From Rhodocyclaceae bacterium (lineage in GTDB: Bacteria > Pseudomonadota > Gammaproteobacteria > Burkholderiales > Rhodocyclaceae), in the NCBI GenBank assembly GCA_020445745.1, contig JAGRGB010000035.1, positions 1-40,072 of the forward strand: DNA of 40,072 nt, in the 5' to 3' direction. Made by a program: the position numbers and the translations under genes. Under the pieces are notes generated by a model. The model made no database searches, was not told where the DNA came from, and was given only the letters and a program-made list of their open reading frames with translations. Below, piece after piece: positions 1 through 9,917 of this stretch. The number at the start of each line of letters is the position of its first letter. Position 1 is the first letter of the stretch.

Positions 1-2
1 TC

Positions 3-2234
3 GACCACACCGAGGCGCTGGTCTCGGTGGATGTGAACTCCGGCCGTTCGACCCGCGGTGCCGACATCGAGGAAACCGCGCTGCGCACCAACCTGGAGGC
101 GGCCGAGGAGGTCGCCCGCCAGCTGCGCCTGCGTGACCTCGGCGGCCTGATCGTCATCGACTTCATCGACATGGAGTCGCAAAAGAACCAGCGCGAGGTC
201 GAGAACCGTCTGCGCGATGCCCTGCGCTACGACCGGGCCCGTGTGCAGATGGGCAAGATCAGCCGCTTCGGCCTGCTCGAACTCTCTCGGCAGCGCCTGC
301 GCCCGGCCCTGGCCGAGACCAGCTACATCCCCTGTCCGCGCTGCAACGGCACCGGCCACATCCGCAGCACGGAGTCCTCTGCGCTGCACATCCTGCGCAT
401 CATCGAAGAAGAGGCGATGAAGGAGAACACCGGCGCCGTGCACTGCCAGGTGCCGGTCGATGTCGGCACCTTCCTGCTCAACGAAAAGCGCGTCGACATC
501 GCGCGCATCGAGGTGCGCCACCGGGTCAACCTGCTGATCGTACCGAACCGCCACCTGGAAACGCCCCACCACGAAATAATCCGGCTGCGTCACGATCAGC
601 TCAATCAGGAAGATACGCCGCTGCCGAGCTACGAGCTGGTGAACAAGCCGCCCGAGCAGGAGGCGGATCCCGCAGGCGAGCGCAAGGACAAGAAGCCCGT
701 CCGCGCGGAAGCGGCGGTCAAGGGCGTCGCACCGGGCCAGCCGGCACCGGTGGCCGAGCAGGCGCCGGCCGCCGCGGCACCGCCGCCTCCGGTCGAGACC
801 CGGCAGCCCGGCCTGATCGCACGCATGTTCTCGTGGTTCCGCGGTGGCGAATCCAAGCCGGAGCCGGCGCCAGTGGCAACGCCGATCGAGGAGGCACCGA
901 AGCGCGAGTCCCGGCACGGCCGTGGTGAGTCGGGCCGCCGCGGCGGTCGCGGCCGCAAGGATGGCGAACGTCGCAGCGACAGCCGGCGGGGCGAGCGCGA
1001 GGATCGCGGCGAGCGCAGCGAACAGACCCAGAACGAGCGTCCCGAGCGCGGTCGCAAGCGCCAGGAGGCGCAGGCCGACGAACAGCAGGGCGGCAACCAG
1101 CAGCGCAAGCGTCAGCGCGGCCAGCGCGGCCAGCGGCAGCAGGACAAGGACGCGCAGCAGGTTCAGGACGCGGCAGCCGACAATGCCGTGGACGCTGCCG
1201 TCGGGGCGGAGGGCAATCCGCCGGCCGAGGAAAATCCGGCACCGCAGCGCAACCGGCGACGCCGCGGTCGGCGTGGCGCCGAACGCAAGCCGGAGGAATC
1301 CCCGGAAAATGCCCAGCAGTCAGGCGCCGAGGACCAGGCCGTCGCGGACTCCGACGCCGCTACACCGACCGCCGTTGCGGACGCGGGCGCCGCGGATGAG
1401 CGCAGTGCGGTGGCGACAGGCTCCGCCGGCGAGTCCGGCGCTGCCGAATCAGGCAGCGGCGAAATGCCGGTCGACGCCCAACTTCCGCTGGTCGCAGGCG
1501 CACCCACCGAGGTCGAGGCACGTGCCAGCGACGCACCGCTGCCGGTCAGGCCGCTCGCGGCGACGATGCCGGAGCAGTCCGCGGTCGCGCCGGTCGCGAG
1601 CGAGCCAGCGGCAGATCGGCGAGACCACATGCCGGCGCCGGTCGCTTTGGCGGCCAGCGACGGCGACACAGCCCAGGCGCCCGAACCGCTCGCCGCACAG
1701 ACGCGCGGCGCCGAGACGCCGGACGGCGACACGACCGAAGTCCAGGCACCCGCCGCCCCGGTCGACGCGGTTTCCTCCGACCTGTCGGCTCCCCAGCCGG
1801 TGGCGGCCGCCGAGCCCGCCGCGGCCGGTTCGGCAGACCCTGGCGATGCCGCCGCCGGGCCAGGCACGCCAGCCGGAACAGAAGCACCGTTGATGGCCGA
1901 GGCGATTCCGGCTGCCGGCGGCCACGACGAGACGGCGGCACCCGCGCCGTTCCCGCCAGACACCGCTGCCCCGGCAGCGACCGATGGCGTCGCCGCCCCC
2001 ACTTCCGACGAATTGCCGCCGATTGCCGCCCAGGTCGATCTCGACAAGCTGCTGGCCGATGACGACGGCCTGGTGCTGGTCGAGACCACCTCGAGCGCCC
2101 GCCCGGCGGCCTCGTCCCCGGCGGACGAGGCGCCCAGGCTCGGCCGCAAGCCACGCCGCCGCGAGCCGCAGGAGCAGGAGGAACTGGTTCAGGTCGAAAC
2201 CCAGGGCGGCGACGCCCCCGGCGGCGGCGCCTGA
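3..2234 (+). CDS. rne: Ribonuclease E, C-terminal part (5' truncated by window edge)
   Basis: Endoribonuclease that starts mRNA decay and processes rRNA and tRNA precursors; in proteobacteria it also scaffolds the degradosome. The open frame runs in from the left edge, so the S1 and 5'-sensor domains are missing. What remains begins in the DNase I-like catalytic subdomain: the 'LVSVDVNSG' and 'LIVIDFIDM' segments carry the two metal-binding aspartates. The zinc-link 'CPRCNGTG' follows near base 340, then the small domain. From about base 640 the chain becomes a long disordered tail: an Arg/Gly/Gln-rich block (about 890-1290), likely RNA-binding, then an Ala/Pro/Glu-rich acidic stretch to the stop. 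The tail composition suits the non-catalytic half of RNase E, but I cannot point to partner-binding microdomains. It converges with the phosphatase gene. The family assignment is secure. Confidence 0.95.
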   Translation, partial: DHTEALVSVDVNSGRSTRGADIEETALRTNLEAAEEVARQLRLRDLGGLIVIDFIDMESQKNQREVENRLRDALRYDRARVQMGKISRFGLLELSRQRLRPALAETSYIPCPRCNGTGHIRSTESSALHILRIIEEEAMKENTGAVHCQVPVDVGTFLLNEKRVDIARIEVRHRVNLLIVPNRHLETPHHEIIRLRHDQLNQEDTPLPSYELVNKPPEQEADPAGERKDKKPVRAEAAVKGVAPGQPAPVAEQAPAAAAPPPPVETRQPGLIARMFSWFRGGESKPEPAPVATPIEEAPKRESRHGRGESGRRGGRGRKDGERRSDSRRGEREDRGERSEQTQNERPERGRKRQEAQADEQQGGNQQRKRQRGQRGQRQQDKDAQQVQDAAADNAVDAAVGAEGNPPAEENPAPQRNRRRRGRRGAERKPEESPENAQQSGAEDQAVADSDAATPTAVADAGAADERSAVATGSAGESGAAESGSGEMPVDAQLPLVAGAPTEVEARASDAPLPVRPLAATMPEQSAVAPVASEPAADRRDHMPAPVALAASDGDTAQAPEPLAAQTRGAETPDGDTTEVQAPAAPVDAVSSDLSAPQPVAAAEPAAAGSADPGDAAAGPGTPAGTEAPLMAEAIPAAGGHDETAAPAPFPPDTAAPAATDGVAAPTSDELPPIAAQVDLDKLLADDDGLVLVETTSSARPAASSPADEAPRLGRKPRRREPQEQEELVQVETQGGDAPGGGA

Positions 2235-2252
2235 ACAACAGCCGAGCCGACC

Positions 2253-2275
2253 GGCCGCCGGGGCGACCCGCGGCC
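2253..2275. terminator. GC-rich hairpin between convergent rne and phosphatase genes
   Basis: GGCCGC pairs with GCGGCC; after one bulged C an inner GGG/CCC closes a GCGA loop. It lies in the 52-base gap between two convergent genes, where a shared terminator would be expected. There is no T-run on either side, so this would be a weak or non-canonical terminator, and GC-rich DNA makes chance hairpins common. Confidence 0.35.
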
Positions 2276-2286
2276 GGCCGGCATCG

Positions 2287-2760
2287 TCAATGACCGGTGA
2301 TCCGTGCGATCAGGCCGCCGACGGCGTCCTCGATCATGTCGAGCACCACCTCGAAGCCGCGGTCACCGCCATAGTAGGGGTCCGGCACCTCACGGGCATC
2401 GTGATGCCGGGCGTAGTCCATGAAGCGCCGCACCTTGTGCAAGTGCTCTGCCGGGCACTTGCGCTGCAGGGTGTCGAGATGCCCGTCGTCCATCGCCAGC
2501 AGCAGGTCGAAGCGCTCGAAATCCTGAACTTCGAGCCGGCGCGCACGCAGCTTGCGCAGGTCGTAGCCGCGCTTCAGCGCGGCTGCGCAGGCACGCGGGT
2601 CGGGCCGCTCGCCGGCATGGTAGCCGGTGGTGCCGGCGGAATCGACGACGATCTCCCGCTCGAGGCCGAGACGGGCGATCATCTGCCGCGCAACCCCGTC
2701 CGCGGTCGGCGACCGACAGATGTTGCCGGTGCACACGAAGAGCACGCAGTGCCGGCTCAA
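2287..2760 (-). CDS. Low molecular weight protein-tyrosine phosphatase
   Basis: Small cytoplasmic phosphatase of about 157 residues, the usual size for the family. The P-loop CX5R motif is at the N-terminus ('CTGNICRS', nucleophile Cys10, Arg16), and the general-acid loop 'DPYYGG' has Asp127. Bacterial members dephosphorylate tyrosine kinases and other phosphotyrosine proteins, often linked to exopolysaccharide; no kinase or polysaccharide gene is nearby, so the substrate is unknown. It starts 28 bases after the uvrB stop on the same strand and is probably the last gene of a thioredoxin-like/uvrB/phosphatase operon. The start is the ATG directly before the beta-strand that leads into the P-loop. 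No odd features. Confidence 0.93.
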   Translation of the reverse strand: MSRHCVLFVCTGNICRSPTADGVARQMIARLGLEREIVVDSAGTTGYHAGERPDPRACAAALKRGYDLRKLRARRLEVQDFERFDLLLAMDDGHLDTLQRKCPAEHLHKVRRFMDYARHHDAREVPDPYYGGDRGFEVVLDMIEDAVGGLIARITGH

Positions 2761-2788
2761 TCAGCGCTCCTCCCGCGAATGGCCGCGC

Positions 2789-4834
2789 TCACGCGCCTCC
2801 ATGCTGGTCGGCGCCGAAGGCGCGTTCACGCAGCCGGAACAGTTCGTCGCGGGCCGCAGCGGCCTTTTCGAATTCGAGGTTGCGGGCAAGTTCCTGCATC
2901 TCCTTTTCAAGCTTCTTGATGGCCTTGCCGAGCGCCTTCTCGTCCATCGTCGCATAGTCCGGCCCGGCCGGCCTGGCGTGACGCCGCCCTTCGTCGGCAG
3001 CGGCATCGTAGACGCCGTCGATGATGTCCTTGATCCTCTTCACCACCGACTTCGGCACGATGCCGTTGGCGTCGTTGAAGGCGACCTGCCTGGCACGTCG
3101 GCGCTCGGTCTCGTCGATCGCGGCCTTCATCGAATCGGTGACGCGATCGGCGTAGAGCACGGCCGTGCCGTGGAGGTGACGCGCCGCCCGGCCGATGGTC
3201 TGGATCAGCGAGCGCTCGGAACGCAGGAAACCTTCCTTGTCGGCGTCGAGGATCGCGACCAGCGACACCTCGGGAATGTCGAGGCCCTCGCGCAGCAAAT
3301 TGATGCCGACCAGCACGTCGAATTCCCCCAGGCGCAGGTCGCGGATGATCTCGACCCGCTCGACGGTATCCACATCCGAATGCAGATAGCGCACGCGCAC
3401 ACCGTTCTCGGCGAGGTATTCGGTGAGCTGCTCGGCCAGGCGCTTGGTCAGCACTGTGACCAGCACGCGCTCCCCGCCGGCAACCCGCCGCTTGATCTCG
3501 GGCAACAGGTCGTCCACCTGGGTCGAGGCCGGCCGCACCTCGACCTGCGGATCGACCAGACCGGTCGGGCGAACCAATTGTTCGACGACCTGGCCCTGAT
3601 GGCGTGCCTCGTAGTCGGCCGGCGTCGCCGACACGAACACCGTCTGCGGCATCAGCCGCTCGAACTCGTCGAACTTGAGCGGGCGATTGTCCAGCGCCGA
3701 CGGCAGGCGGAAGCCGTACTCGACGAGGTTCTCCTTGCGCGAGCGATCGCCCTTGTACATGCCCCCGACCTGCGGCACCGTGACGTGGGATTCATCCACG
3801 AACAGCAGCGCGTCGGCCGGCAGGTAGTCGATCAGGGTCGGCGGCGGCTCGCCTTCCGCCCGCCCGGAGAGATGGCGCGAATAGTTCTCGATGCCCTTGC
3901 AGAAACCCATCTCGGTCAGCATCTCGAGATCGAAGCGGGTGCGCTGCTCGATGCGCTGCGCCTCGACCAGCTTGGCGGCACGCTGAAACTGCGTGACACG
4001 CTCCGCCAGCTCGTCCTTGATCCGGTCGATCGCCTTCAGCACGGTCGCCCGCGGGGTCACGTAGTGGCTCGACGGGTAGACCGTGAAGCGCGCCATGCGT
4101 TGGCGCATGTGGCCGGTCAGCGGATCGAACAGGGTGAGGTGCTCGATCTCGTCGTCGAAGGTCTCGATGCGCACCGCGTGTTCCGCGTTCTCGGCCGGGA
4201 ACACGTCGATGACGTCGCCGCGCACACGAAAGGTGCCACGCCGGAAGTCCACGTCGGAGCGTGAGTACTGCATCGCCACCAGCCGCCGCAGCACGTCGCG
4301 ATGGGCGATGCGCTCGCCCTCCCGCAGGTGAAGCACCATCGAATGGTAGTCCACCGGATCGCCGATGCCGTAGATGCAGGACACGCTGGCGACGATCACG
4401 ACGTCGCGGCGTTCCATCAGGCTCTTGGTGGCCGACAGGCGCATCTGCTCGATATGCTCGTTGATCGACGAATCCTTCTCGATGAACAGATCGCGCGACG
4501 GCACGTAGGCCTCCGGCTGGTAGTAGTCGTAATAGGAAACGAAGTACTCGACCGCGTTGTCCGGCAGGAACTCGCGAAACTCGGCGTAGAGCTGGGCCGC
4601 CAGCGTCTTGTTGGGGGCCAGTACCAGCGCCGGCCTGCCCAGCCGGGCGATGACGTTGGCCATCGTGTATGTCTTGCCGGATCCGGTTACGCCCAGCAGG
4701 GTCTGGTACATCAGCCCGTCCTCGATGCCCTCGACCAGCTGGCGGATCGCCTCGGGCTGATCGCCGGCCGGCAGGAACGGCTGGTGGAGACGGTACGGGC
4801 TGCCGTCGAAGGCGACGACAGGACAAGCATCCAT
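2789..4834 (-). CDS. uvrB: UvrABC excinuclease subunit B
   Basis: Damage-verification subunit of nucleotide excision repair; it is loaded by UvrA, opens the DNA around the lesion and recruits UvrC. Walker A 'GVTGSGKT' is at residues 48-55, the beta-hairpin '[12 protein letters not shown]' follows near 90, the Walker B/DEAH-type box is 'FVDESH', and the C-terminal UVR domain that contacts UvrC is present (from about '[16 protein letters not shown]'). At 681 residues the length is normal. I chose the inner ATG at 4834, not one 36 bases upstream, because it overlaps the stop of the preceding gene as TGATG, a translational-coupling arrangement, and the protein then begins just before the conserved 'PAGDQPEAI'. 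No sign of damage to the gene. Confidence 0.96.
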   Translation of the reverse strand: MDACPVVAFDGSPYRLHQPFLPAGDQPEAIRQLVEGIEDGLMYQTLLGVTGSGKTYTMANVIARLGRPALVLAPNKTLAAQLYAEFREFLPDNAVEYFVSYYDYYQPEAYVPSRDLFIEKDSSINEHIEQMRLSATKSLMERRDVVIVASVSCIYGIGDPVDYHSMVLHLREGERIAHRDVLRRLVAMQYSRSDVDFRRGTFRVRGDVIDVFPAENAEHAVRIETFDDEIEHLTLFDPLTGHMRQRMARFTVYPSSHYVTPRATVLKAIDRIKDELAERVTQFQRAAKLVEAQRIEQRTRFDLEMLTEMGFCKGIENYSRHLSGRAEGEPPPTLIDYLPADALLFVDESHVTVPQVGGMYKGDRSRKENLVEYGFRLPSALDNRPLKFDEFERLMPQTVFVSATPADYEARHQGQVVEQLVRPTGLVDPQVEVRPASTQVDDLLPEIKRRVAGGERVLVTVLTKRLAEQLTEYLAENGVRVRYLHSDVDTVERVEIIRDLRLGEFDVLVGINLLREGLDIPEVSLVAILDADKEGFLRSERSLIQTIGRAARHLHGTAVLYADRVTDSMKAAIDETERRRARQVAFNDANGIVPKSVVKRIKDIIDGVYDAAADEGRRHARPAGPDYATMDEKALGKAIKKLEKEMQELARNLEFEKAAAARDELFRLRERAFGADQHGGA

Positions 4835-5199
4835 CAGCCCGCCTCCCCGAAATCGCAGATGCGCTGCCATTCGCGTCGCTCGGCGGTGGCGGTGGCGTAG
4901 CGGACCGCCTCGCCCGCCTCCATCGCGGCGTAGGTCTCGATCAGTCGCCGGGCGTGGGCCGGATCGGGCAGCACCGGACCGAGATAGACGACGTGCCCGG
5001 CACGCCGGATCAACAGCGTCGGGAAGGTCTCGATGTCGAGGTCGCCGACGATGTCGGCGTCGTCCTCGATGTCGTACCAGACGAAGTCGGTATCCGCGAA
5101 CTCCTCGCCGAGGCGGCGAAACGCCGGTCGGTAGTCACGGCAGGTGCTGCACCAGTCGGCGCACAGGCAGGTCACGGAAAGATCGGCGGGAATCGTCAA
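4834..5199 (-). CDS. Thioredoxin-family protein
   Basis: A 121-residue protein with a thioredoxin fold: redox-active 'WCSTC' (Cys17, Cys20) after the first strand and the cis-proline segment 'FPTLLI'. No signal peptide or membrane segment is visible, so it is probably cytoplasmic. The CSTC dipeptide differs from the CGPC of classical thioredoxin, so it may be a specialised reductase or redox sensor. The last base of its stop is the first base of the uvrB start, implying that the two are translated together. A functional link between the pair is inference only. The substrate is unknown. Confidence 0.85.
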   Translation of the reverse strand: MTIPADLSVTCLCADWCSTCRDYRPAFRRLGEEFADTDFVWYDIEDDADIVGDLDIETFPTLLIRRAGHVVYLGPVLPDPAHARRLIETYAAMEAGEAVRYATATAERREWQRICDFGEAG

Positions 5200-5307
5200 G
5201 CAGGCGGACTCCGGAGCACTCCGGCCGACATCCTCCGCCGGCCTTCGAATCGCAGATTATAAGCGCGCTGCAAAGTGCCCGCCGCCCGCGCCGGGGGGAG
5301 CGCCGAA

Positions 5308-5316
5308 TGCTAGAAT
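5308..5316 (+). promoter_or_regulatory. Possible extended -10 promoter for the aminotransferase gene
   Basis: TGCTAGAAT matches an extended -10 element (TGn plus a TATAAT-like hexamer) 46 bases before the aminotransferase start. No good -35 hexamer is at the expected distance, which an extended -10 can tolerate. It is one of few AT-richer spots here and overlaps a GAATATTC palindrome. Confidence 0.4.
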
Positions 5317-5362
5317 ATTCGACGGTTTCCGACACGCGAACCGCCCCATTTCTGGAGATGCC

Positions 5363-6571
5363 ATGACCGCTTCGATCTTCGCCGCCGTCGAGATGGCGCC
5401 CCGCGACCCGATCCTCGGCCTGAACGAGGCGTTCGCTGCCGACAGCCGTGCCGACAAGGCGAACCTCGGCGTCGGCGTCTATTACGACGATTCCGGAAAG
5501 ATCCCGCTGCTGAAGGCGGTCGCCACCGCCGAGAAGGCCCGCCTCGAAGCCCGACCGCCGCGGGGCTACCAGCCGATCGACGGCAACCCCGCCTACAACA
5601 AGGGCGTGCAGAACCTGCTGTTCGGCGCCGACTCGCCGCTGCTGGCCGACGGCCGCGTCGCGACCTTCCAGGCGCTCGGCGGTACCGGTGCCTTGAAAGT
5701 CGGTGCGGACTACCTGCGCCAGCTGCTGCCCGCTGCCACGGTGTATATCTCCGATCCGAGCTGGGAGAACCACCGCGCGATCTTCGAGGGCGCCGGCTTC
5801 CAGGTGGACAGCTACCCGTACTACGACGTCGCCAGCCGCGGCGTGAACTTCGCGGCGATGAAGGACAGGCTGCTCGGCCTGCCGGCCGGCTCGATCGTGC
5901 TGCTGCATGCCTGCTGTCACAATCCCACCGGCGCCGATCTCGACGAAGGCCAGTGGCAGGAGGTGGTCGAGGCGTGCCGCGTCCGTTCCCTGGTCCCCTT
6001 CCTCGACATGGCCTATCAGGGCTTCGCCGAAGGCATCGACGCCGACGCCGTCGCAGTTCGGGCGCTGACCGCCAGTGGCCTGCAGTTCGTCGTTGCCAGC
6101 TCCTTCTCGAAATCGTTCTCGCTCTACGGCGAACGGGTCGGCGCCCTGTCGATCGTCACCGCCAGCGGCGATGAAGCCAGGCGCGTCACCTCCCAGGTCA
6201 AGCGTGTGATCCGCGCCAACTACTCGAATCCGCCGACCCACGGTGGCGCGATCGTCGCCGCGGTGCTGGGCTCGCCCGAGCTCAGACAGATGTGGGAAGA
6301 CGAACTGGCCGGCATGCGCGAGCGCATCCGCGCGATGCGCACCGGCCTGGTGGACAAGATCACGGCCCGCGGCGTCAGCCAGGATTTCTCGTTCGTCATC
6401 AAGCAGCGCGGCATGTTCTCCTACACCGGTCTGACCGCGGCGCAGGTCGAGCGCATGGCCGCGGAATTCGGCATCTACGCGGTGTCCACCGGCCGCATCT
6501 GCCTGGCGGCACTCAATTCCGGCAACATCGATCACGTCGCGGACGCGATCGCGGCCGTCGTCGAGGGCTGA
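5363..6571 (+). CDS. Aromatic/aspartate amino acid aminotransferase (class I, PLP)
   Basis: PLP-dependent aminotransferase of 402 residues, close to AspC/TyrB length. The PLP lysine is in '[14 protein letters not shown]' (Lys250). Other family marks are '[18 protein letters not shown]' near the N-terminus, the glycine-rich turn '[14 protein letters not shown]', and 'CCHNPTGAD', which holds the PLP-contacting Asn. Expected reaction: transfer between aspartate or aromatic amino acids and 2-oxoglutarate; motif reading cannot separate AspC from TyrB. The start is the ATG preceded by GGAG six bases upstream, and the protein begins with the '[15 protein letters not shown]' block typical of the family. 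It stands alone between divergent and downstream genes. Confidence 0.93.
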   Translation: MTASIFAAVEMAPRDPILGLNEAFAADSRADKANLGVGVYYDDSGKIPLLKAVATAEKARLEARPPRGYQPIDGNPAYNKGVQNLLFGADSPLLADGRVATFQALGGTGALKVGADYLRQLLPAATVYISDPSWENHRAIFEGAGFQVDSYPYYDVASRGVNFAAMKDRLLGLPAGSIVLLHACCHNPTGADLDEGQWQEVVEACRVRSLVPFLDMAYQGFAEGIDADAVAVRALTASGLQFVVASSFSKSFSLYGERVGALSIVTASGDEARRVTSQVKRVIRANYSNPPTHGGAIVAAVLGSPELRQMWEDELAGMRERIRAMRTGLVDKITARGVSQDFSFVIKQRGMFSYTGLTAAQVERMAAEFGIYAVSTGRICLAALNSGNIDHVADAIAAVVEG

Positions 6572-6731
6572 GAGCGCGCCGGGAACGGTATCGCAGGGCG
6601 GATTACGGCCCGCCTGTCGTCATGCGGCCGCGCCGCGGTGGGCCGGCGCACTCCTCGCTGCCCGGTCGGCCTGCGGTGATGATTCCGTTACGGTATAGTT
6701 CGGCGTTTCGCCGACCTTCGGGAATTGCCAC

Positions 6732-7836
6732 ATGGACGCCGAACGCATCAATACCATCGCCGACACGATCGACGACCTCAATACCCGGGGCCAGCAGCTG
6801 CGGAGGTATCTTTGACTACGCCGAAAAGGCGACCCAGCTCGAAGAAGTCACCCGCGCACTCGAAGATCCCGCGGTCTGGAGCGACGCAGCCCGCGCCCAG
6901 GAACTCGGCAAGGAGAAGTCCCAGCTCGAACGGGTGGTGCTAGCGCTCGACGACATCGAACGGCAGTCCAACGACCTCAGGGAGTTGTTCGACCTGGCCG
7001 AATCCGAAGACGACGACGACACGATGGCTGCGGTCGAGACCGATCTCGCGGCACTCGCAGCCAGGGTCGGCGAGCTCGAGTTCCGGCGCATGTTCTCCAA
7101 CCCGCTCGACCCGAGCCCCTGCTTCATCGAGATCCAGGCCGGCGCCGGCGGTACCGAGGCTCAGGACTGGGCCGGCATGCTCGAGCGCATGTACCTGCGC
7201 TACTGTGAGCGCAAGGACTTCACCACCGAGTTGCTGGAGGAGTCGGAGGGCGAAGTGGCCGGCATCAAGAGCGCGACGATCAAGGTCGACGGCGACTATG
7301 CCTACGGCTTCCTGCGTACCGAGACCGGCATCCACCGGCTGGTGCGCAAGTCGCCGTTCGACTCCAACGCCCGTCGCCACACCAGCTTCTGCTCGGTCTT
7401 CGTCTATCCGGAGGTGGACGATTCGATCGAGATCGAGGTCAATCCGGCCGATGTCCGCACCGACACCTACCGCGCCTCCGGCGCCGGCGGCCAGCACATC
7501 AACAAGACCGATTCGGCTGTGCGCCTGACCCATCTTCCGACCGGCATCGTCGTGCAGTGCCAGAACGATCGCTCCCAGCACCGCAACCGCGACGAAGCCT
7601 GGAAGATGCTGCGGGCCCGCCTCTACGAGCTGGAGCTGCGCAAGCGCCAGGCCGAACAGCAGCAGCTCGAGGACACCAAGAGCGACATCGGCTGGGGACA
7701 CCAGATCCGCTCCTACGTGCTCGACCAGAGCCGCATCAAGGATCTGCGCACCAGCCACGAAGTCGGCAACACCCAGGCGGTCCTCGACGGCGACCTCGAC
7801 GGCTTCATCCAGGCCAGCCTGAAGCAGGGCGTCTGA
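6732..7836 (+). CDS. prfB: Peptide chain release factor 2, made by programmed +1 frameshift
   Basis: Release factor 2 reads UAA and UGA and triggers peptide release. The coding region is in two frames. The first 27 codons start at the ATG at 6732 and end in CTT TGA (stop 6813-6815); a +1 shift continues in the frame from GAC at 6814 to the stop at 7836, giving 367 residues, the normal RF2 length. The anticodon-like 'SPF' is in '[13 protein letters not shown]', and the catalytic 'GGQ' is at residues 252-254 ('[15 protein letters not shown]'). Automated callers often miss the N-terminal exon or mis-start this gene. It starts 160 bases after the aminotransferase stop, probably from its own promoter, and is followed 18 bases later by the SMC-system operon instead of directly by lysS. 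Confidence 0.97.
6802..6816 (+). promoter_or_regulatory. prfB programmed +1 frameshift site
   Basis: The string GGAGG TAT CTT TGA C has all the elements of the classical RF2 autoregulatory site: an internal Shine-Dalgarno-like GGAGG, a three-base spacer, the slippery CTT codon, an in-frame TGA and a following C that weakens termination. When RF2 is scarce the ribosome pauses at TGA and slips +1 to make more RF2. This is seen directly in the sequence and matches well-established knowledge of the family. Confidence 0.96.
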
Positions 7837-7854
7837 CGCAAGCCCGCGCGACCG

Positions 7855-9129
7855 ATGCTGGAAGCCGAACTGTCGGAAGTCCTCGCCGCCGGCGTGCACG
7901 CCGACGACGTACCCGAACTCGCGCCGCTGCTCGCCGCCCGGGACGTGCTCGGCAGCTTCATCTCGCTGTTCCGCGGTTCGGACACCGAGGTCGTGCTGCG
8001 CCTGCTGGTGCTGCGCGAAATCGGCCAGCAGGCCGACGCGCCGCGGTGGACGCCGGAGGGGCTGCGCCAGCGCTTCGCCTATCTCGATGCGGTCAAGCTC
8101 GAGACGGTACTGAAGCGGCTGCGCGAGCATGAGCTGCTGCGGTTCGGCGACGACGGCCACTACCGGCTCAGCGACCTCGGCCGCAACGCGGTCGCGGCGC
8201 TGACCACCTTGCTGCAGTTCGGCGCAGAGGAAGACGCCGAACTCGGCTTCCTGACCGCCCAGCTTGCCGGCCTGCAGGCCACCGGCAGCATCACGCCGGA
8301 GTCCCTCGGGCATCTGCTCGGCAAGCTCAACGACCTGTCGCTGCACTTCGAGGAGGCGATCGCGTCCGGTTCCGAATTCCGCATCGTCGATGCCCGTCGC
8401 CGGCTCGCCGCCAACGGCCGCTGGCTCGACCGCGGCACCGAACTGCTGCGGCGCCTGCTGGCCGATCCCGAGGTGGATTTCGAAATCGCCCGCATCGCCC
8501 AGCGCATAGGCCTTGCGCAGTCGCGCCTGGCCAGGGTGGACGCCGCCTTCCAGCGCGCACTGAACAAGATCGAATCGCAACGGGTGACGCTGGGTGCGTC
8601 GGGGATCTCGTCGTCGGACGTCTCGGCCTGGCTGCGCTGCCTGCCCACGGAGGCGCTGGCCGCGCTGGCCGCCGGCGCGGTCTCGATGCCGCCCCAACCG
8701 GCGCTGCTGGCCGGTGGCCACGAACTGCTCGACCGCGCCGAGGCGGTGCTGTCGGACGAGGTGCGCCGCGCAGAAGCCGATCACACCCTGCCGCCGCCCG
8801 ACGAGACCGACGTCTCGGCGGCCCCCGAGGTCGAGGACCTGCGGCTGCTGGAGCATTTCGGCGCTCGCCTCAGGGCGCTGGAGATGCCGACCGGGCTCGG
8901 CCCGACCGTGGCCGGCGGCGGTTTCGGCACGGCCAGCTATCGCCTTTCGCTGCTGGCGCTGCTGGCCGACGGCGGCGAGGGCGGCCCGGCCGCGGGGCCG
9001 ATCGCCACCTTCATGCGGGTGCCGGTCGGCGTCACCTTCGAGACCGGACTGGACGCGGTGGGCGGCGACGAGATCGCTGCCATCAGTCGTGGCCGGGTGC
9101 AGCCGCTGGCTGCGTCGGCAAAGGACTAG
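7855..9129 (+). CDS. JetA/MksF-like kleisin subunit of a Wadjet-type SMC complex
   Basis: First gene of a four-gene operon, 424 residues, cytoplasmic. By position it is the kleisin (MukF/MksF/JetA) that bridges the SMC heads and holds the MukE-like subunit. The sequence fits: a helical N-terminal region with a winged-helix-like segment ('LETVLKRLREHELLRFGDDGHYRLSDLG', written here in part: residues about 80-110), a long helical middle and a C-terminal segment with 'YRLSLLALLADGG' that could form the cap-binding wing. It is not an obvious match to DUF3375 from the best-known Wadjet type I JetA, so the subtype is open. It begins 18 bases after prfB with no visible terminator, so read-through transcription from prfB is likely. 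The role rests on its neighbours more than on motifs. Confidence 0.72.
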   Translation: MLEAELSEVLAAGVHADDVPELAPLLAARDVLGSFISLFRGSDTEVVLRLLVLREIGQQADAPRWTPEGLRQRFAYLDAVKLETVLKRLREHELLRFGDDGHYRLSDLGRNAVAALTTLLQFGAEEDAELGFLTAQLAGLQATGSITPESLGHLLGKLNDLSLHFEEAIASGSEFRIVDARRRLAANGRWLDRGTELLRRLLADPEVDFEIARIAQRIGLAQSRLARVDAAFQRALNKIESQRVTLGASGISSSDVSAWLRCLPTEALAALAAGAVSMPPQPALLAGGHELLDRAEAVLSDEVRRAEADHTLPPPDETDVSAAPEVEDLRLLEHFGARLRALEMPTGLGPTVAGGGFGTASYRLSLLALLADGGEGGPAAGPIATFMRVPVGVTFETGLDAVGGDEIAAISRGRVQPLAASAKD

Positions 9130-9136
9130 GGACGGG

Positions 9137-9841
9137 ATGGATCCGGAGATACGCACCCTCACCGCGCGCCTGCTGGCGACCCGCGCGCTGCCGCGAAGCG
9201 ACCGCCTGGTGCGACGCGCACTGGTCGACGAGACCTTCCGCCTGGAGCTGGACCGGCGGCTCGCGGCGATCGGCATGCAGTTGCTCGACAACCCCTACGC
9301 GGCCCATGTCTCGATCGGACTGACGCCCGACATGCACGAGCCGGTGTTCGGCGCCGGCCGCGAGTACGCCGCCAGCAATCTCGGCCTGACCCGCGACGAA
9401 GTCGCCCTGCTGGTGATCATCTGGTCGCTGATCGTGCTGCCCAAGCGCGAGCGCCAGGTCACCCGCCAGGATCTCGCCGACGACGGACAGGAGGACATGT
9501 TCGGTGCCGACAAGCCGGTGGAGCACGGTGGCGGCGTCTCGGCCGGTTTGCCGGAGGCGTCGCTGATCGCCGATTTCGGCGCGCAGCTCGGCGGCAAGAC
9601 CAAGGTCCGCAATTTCATGCTCGGCAAGCTCGCCCGGCTCGGCTTCATCGAGCGTCGCCATGGCGTCGTGCACGAAGGGCCGCTGCTCGACGTGCTGCTC
9701 GACTACCGGCTGATGGCCGATCGCGTGATCCAGGGCACGCTCGGCGAGGTGCTGGCCGGCGCGGGTCGTGCGCTGCCCGAGCGCAATGCCTTCGAGATCG
9801 CCGACACGGCAAGCGACGACGCGGAGGCGATCGATGAGTGA
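9137..9841 (+). CDS. JetB/MksE-like (MukE-type) subunit
   Basis: A 234-residue cytoplasmic protein whose size and place, between the kleisin-like and SMC genes, match MukE/MksE/JetB. These proteins form tandem winged-helix dimers that bind the kleisin and DNA. Visible support: alternating helical and hydrophobic segments such as 'NLGLTRDEVALLVIIWSLI', and a C-terminal winged-helix-like block around 'KLARLGFIERRHGVVHEGP', with the helix-turn-strand pattern typical of these proteins. The ATG at 9137 follows the upstream stop by 7 bases and has an AGGGACGGG purine stretch just before it. The tail is acidic ('DTASDDAEAIDE'). The assignment is mostly from context and fold-like pattern. Confidence 0.7.
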   Translation: MDPEIRTLTARLLATRALPRSDRLVRRALVDETFRLELDRRLAAIGMQLLDNPYAAHVSIGLTPDMHEPVFGAGREYAASNLGLTRDEVALLVIIWSLIVLPKRERQVTRQDLADDGQEDMFGADKPVEHGGGVSAGLPEASLIADFGAQLGGKTKVRNFMLGKLARLGFIERRHGVVHEGPLLDVLLDYRLMADRVIQGTLGEVLAGAGRALPERNAFEIADTASDDAEAIDE

Positions 9842-9917
9842 GCCACCGTTGCCGCGCTTGTCCGCCATTGGCGGCGCCATCGGCCTCCCCCATACCCCGG
9901 CTTCGAAGCCCTGAGCC

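Noticed and set aside
2627-4264. A 545-codon plus-strand open frame opposite uvrB
   Set aside because: Antisense to a well-defined uvrB; His/Asp/Arg-rich sequence with no domain.
6594-6615. A small hairpin after the aminotransferase gene
   Set aside because: Seven base pairs with a bulge and no T-run; too weak in this GC-rich DNA to call a terminator.
6940-9291. A 783-codon open frame on the minus strand opposite prfB and jetA/jetB
   Set aside because: It lies fully antisense to genes with clear motifs, has low-complexity Gly/Gln/Arg/Ala composition and no domain; long antisense frames are normal in DNA this GC-rich.
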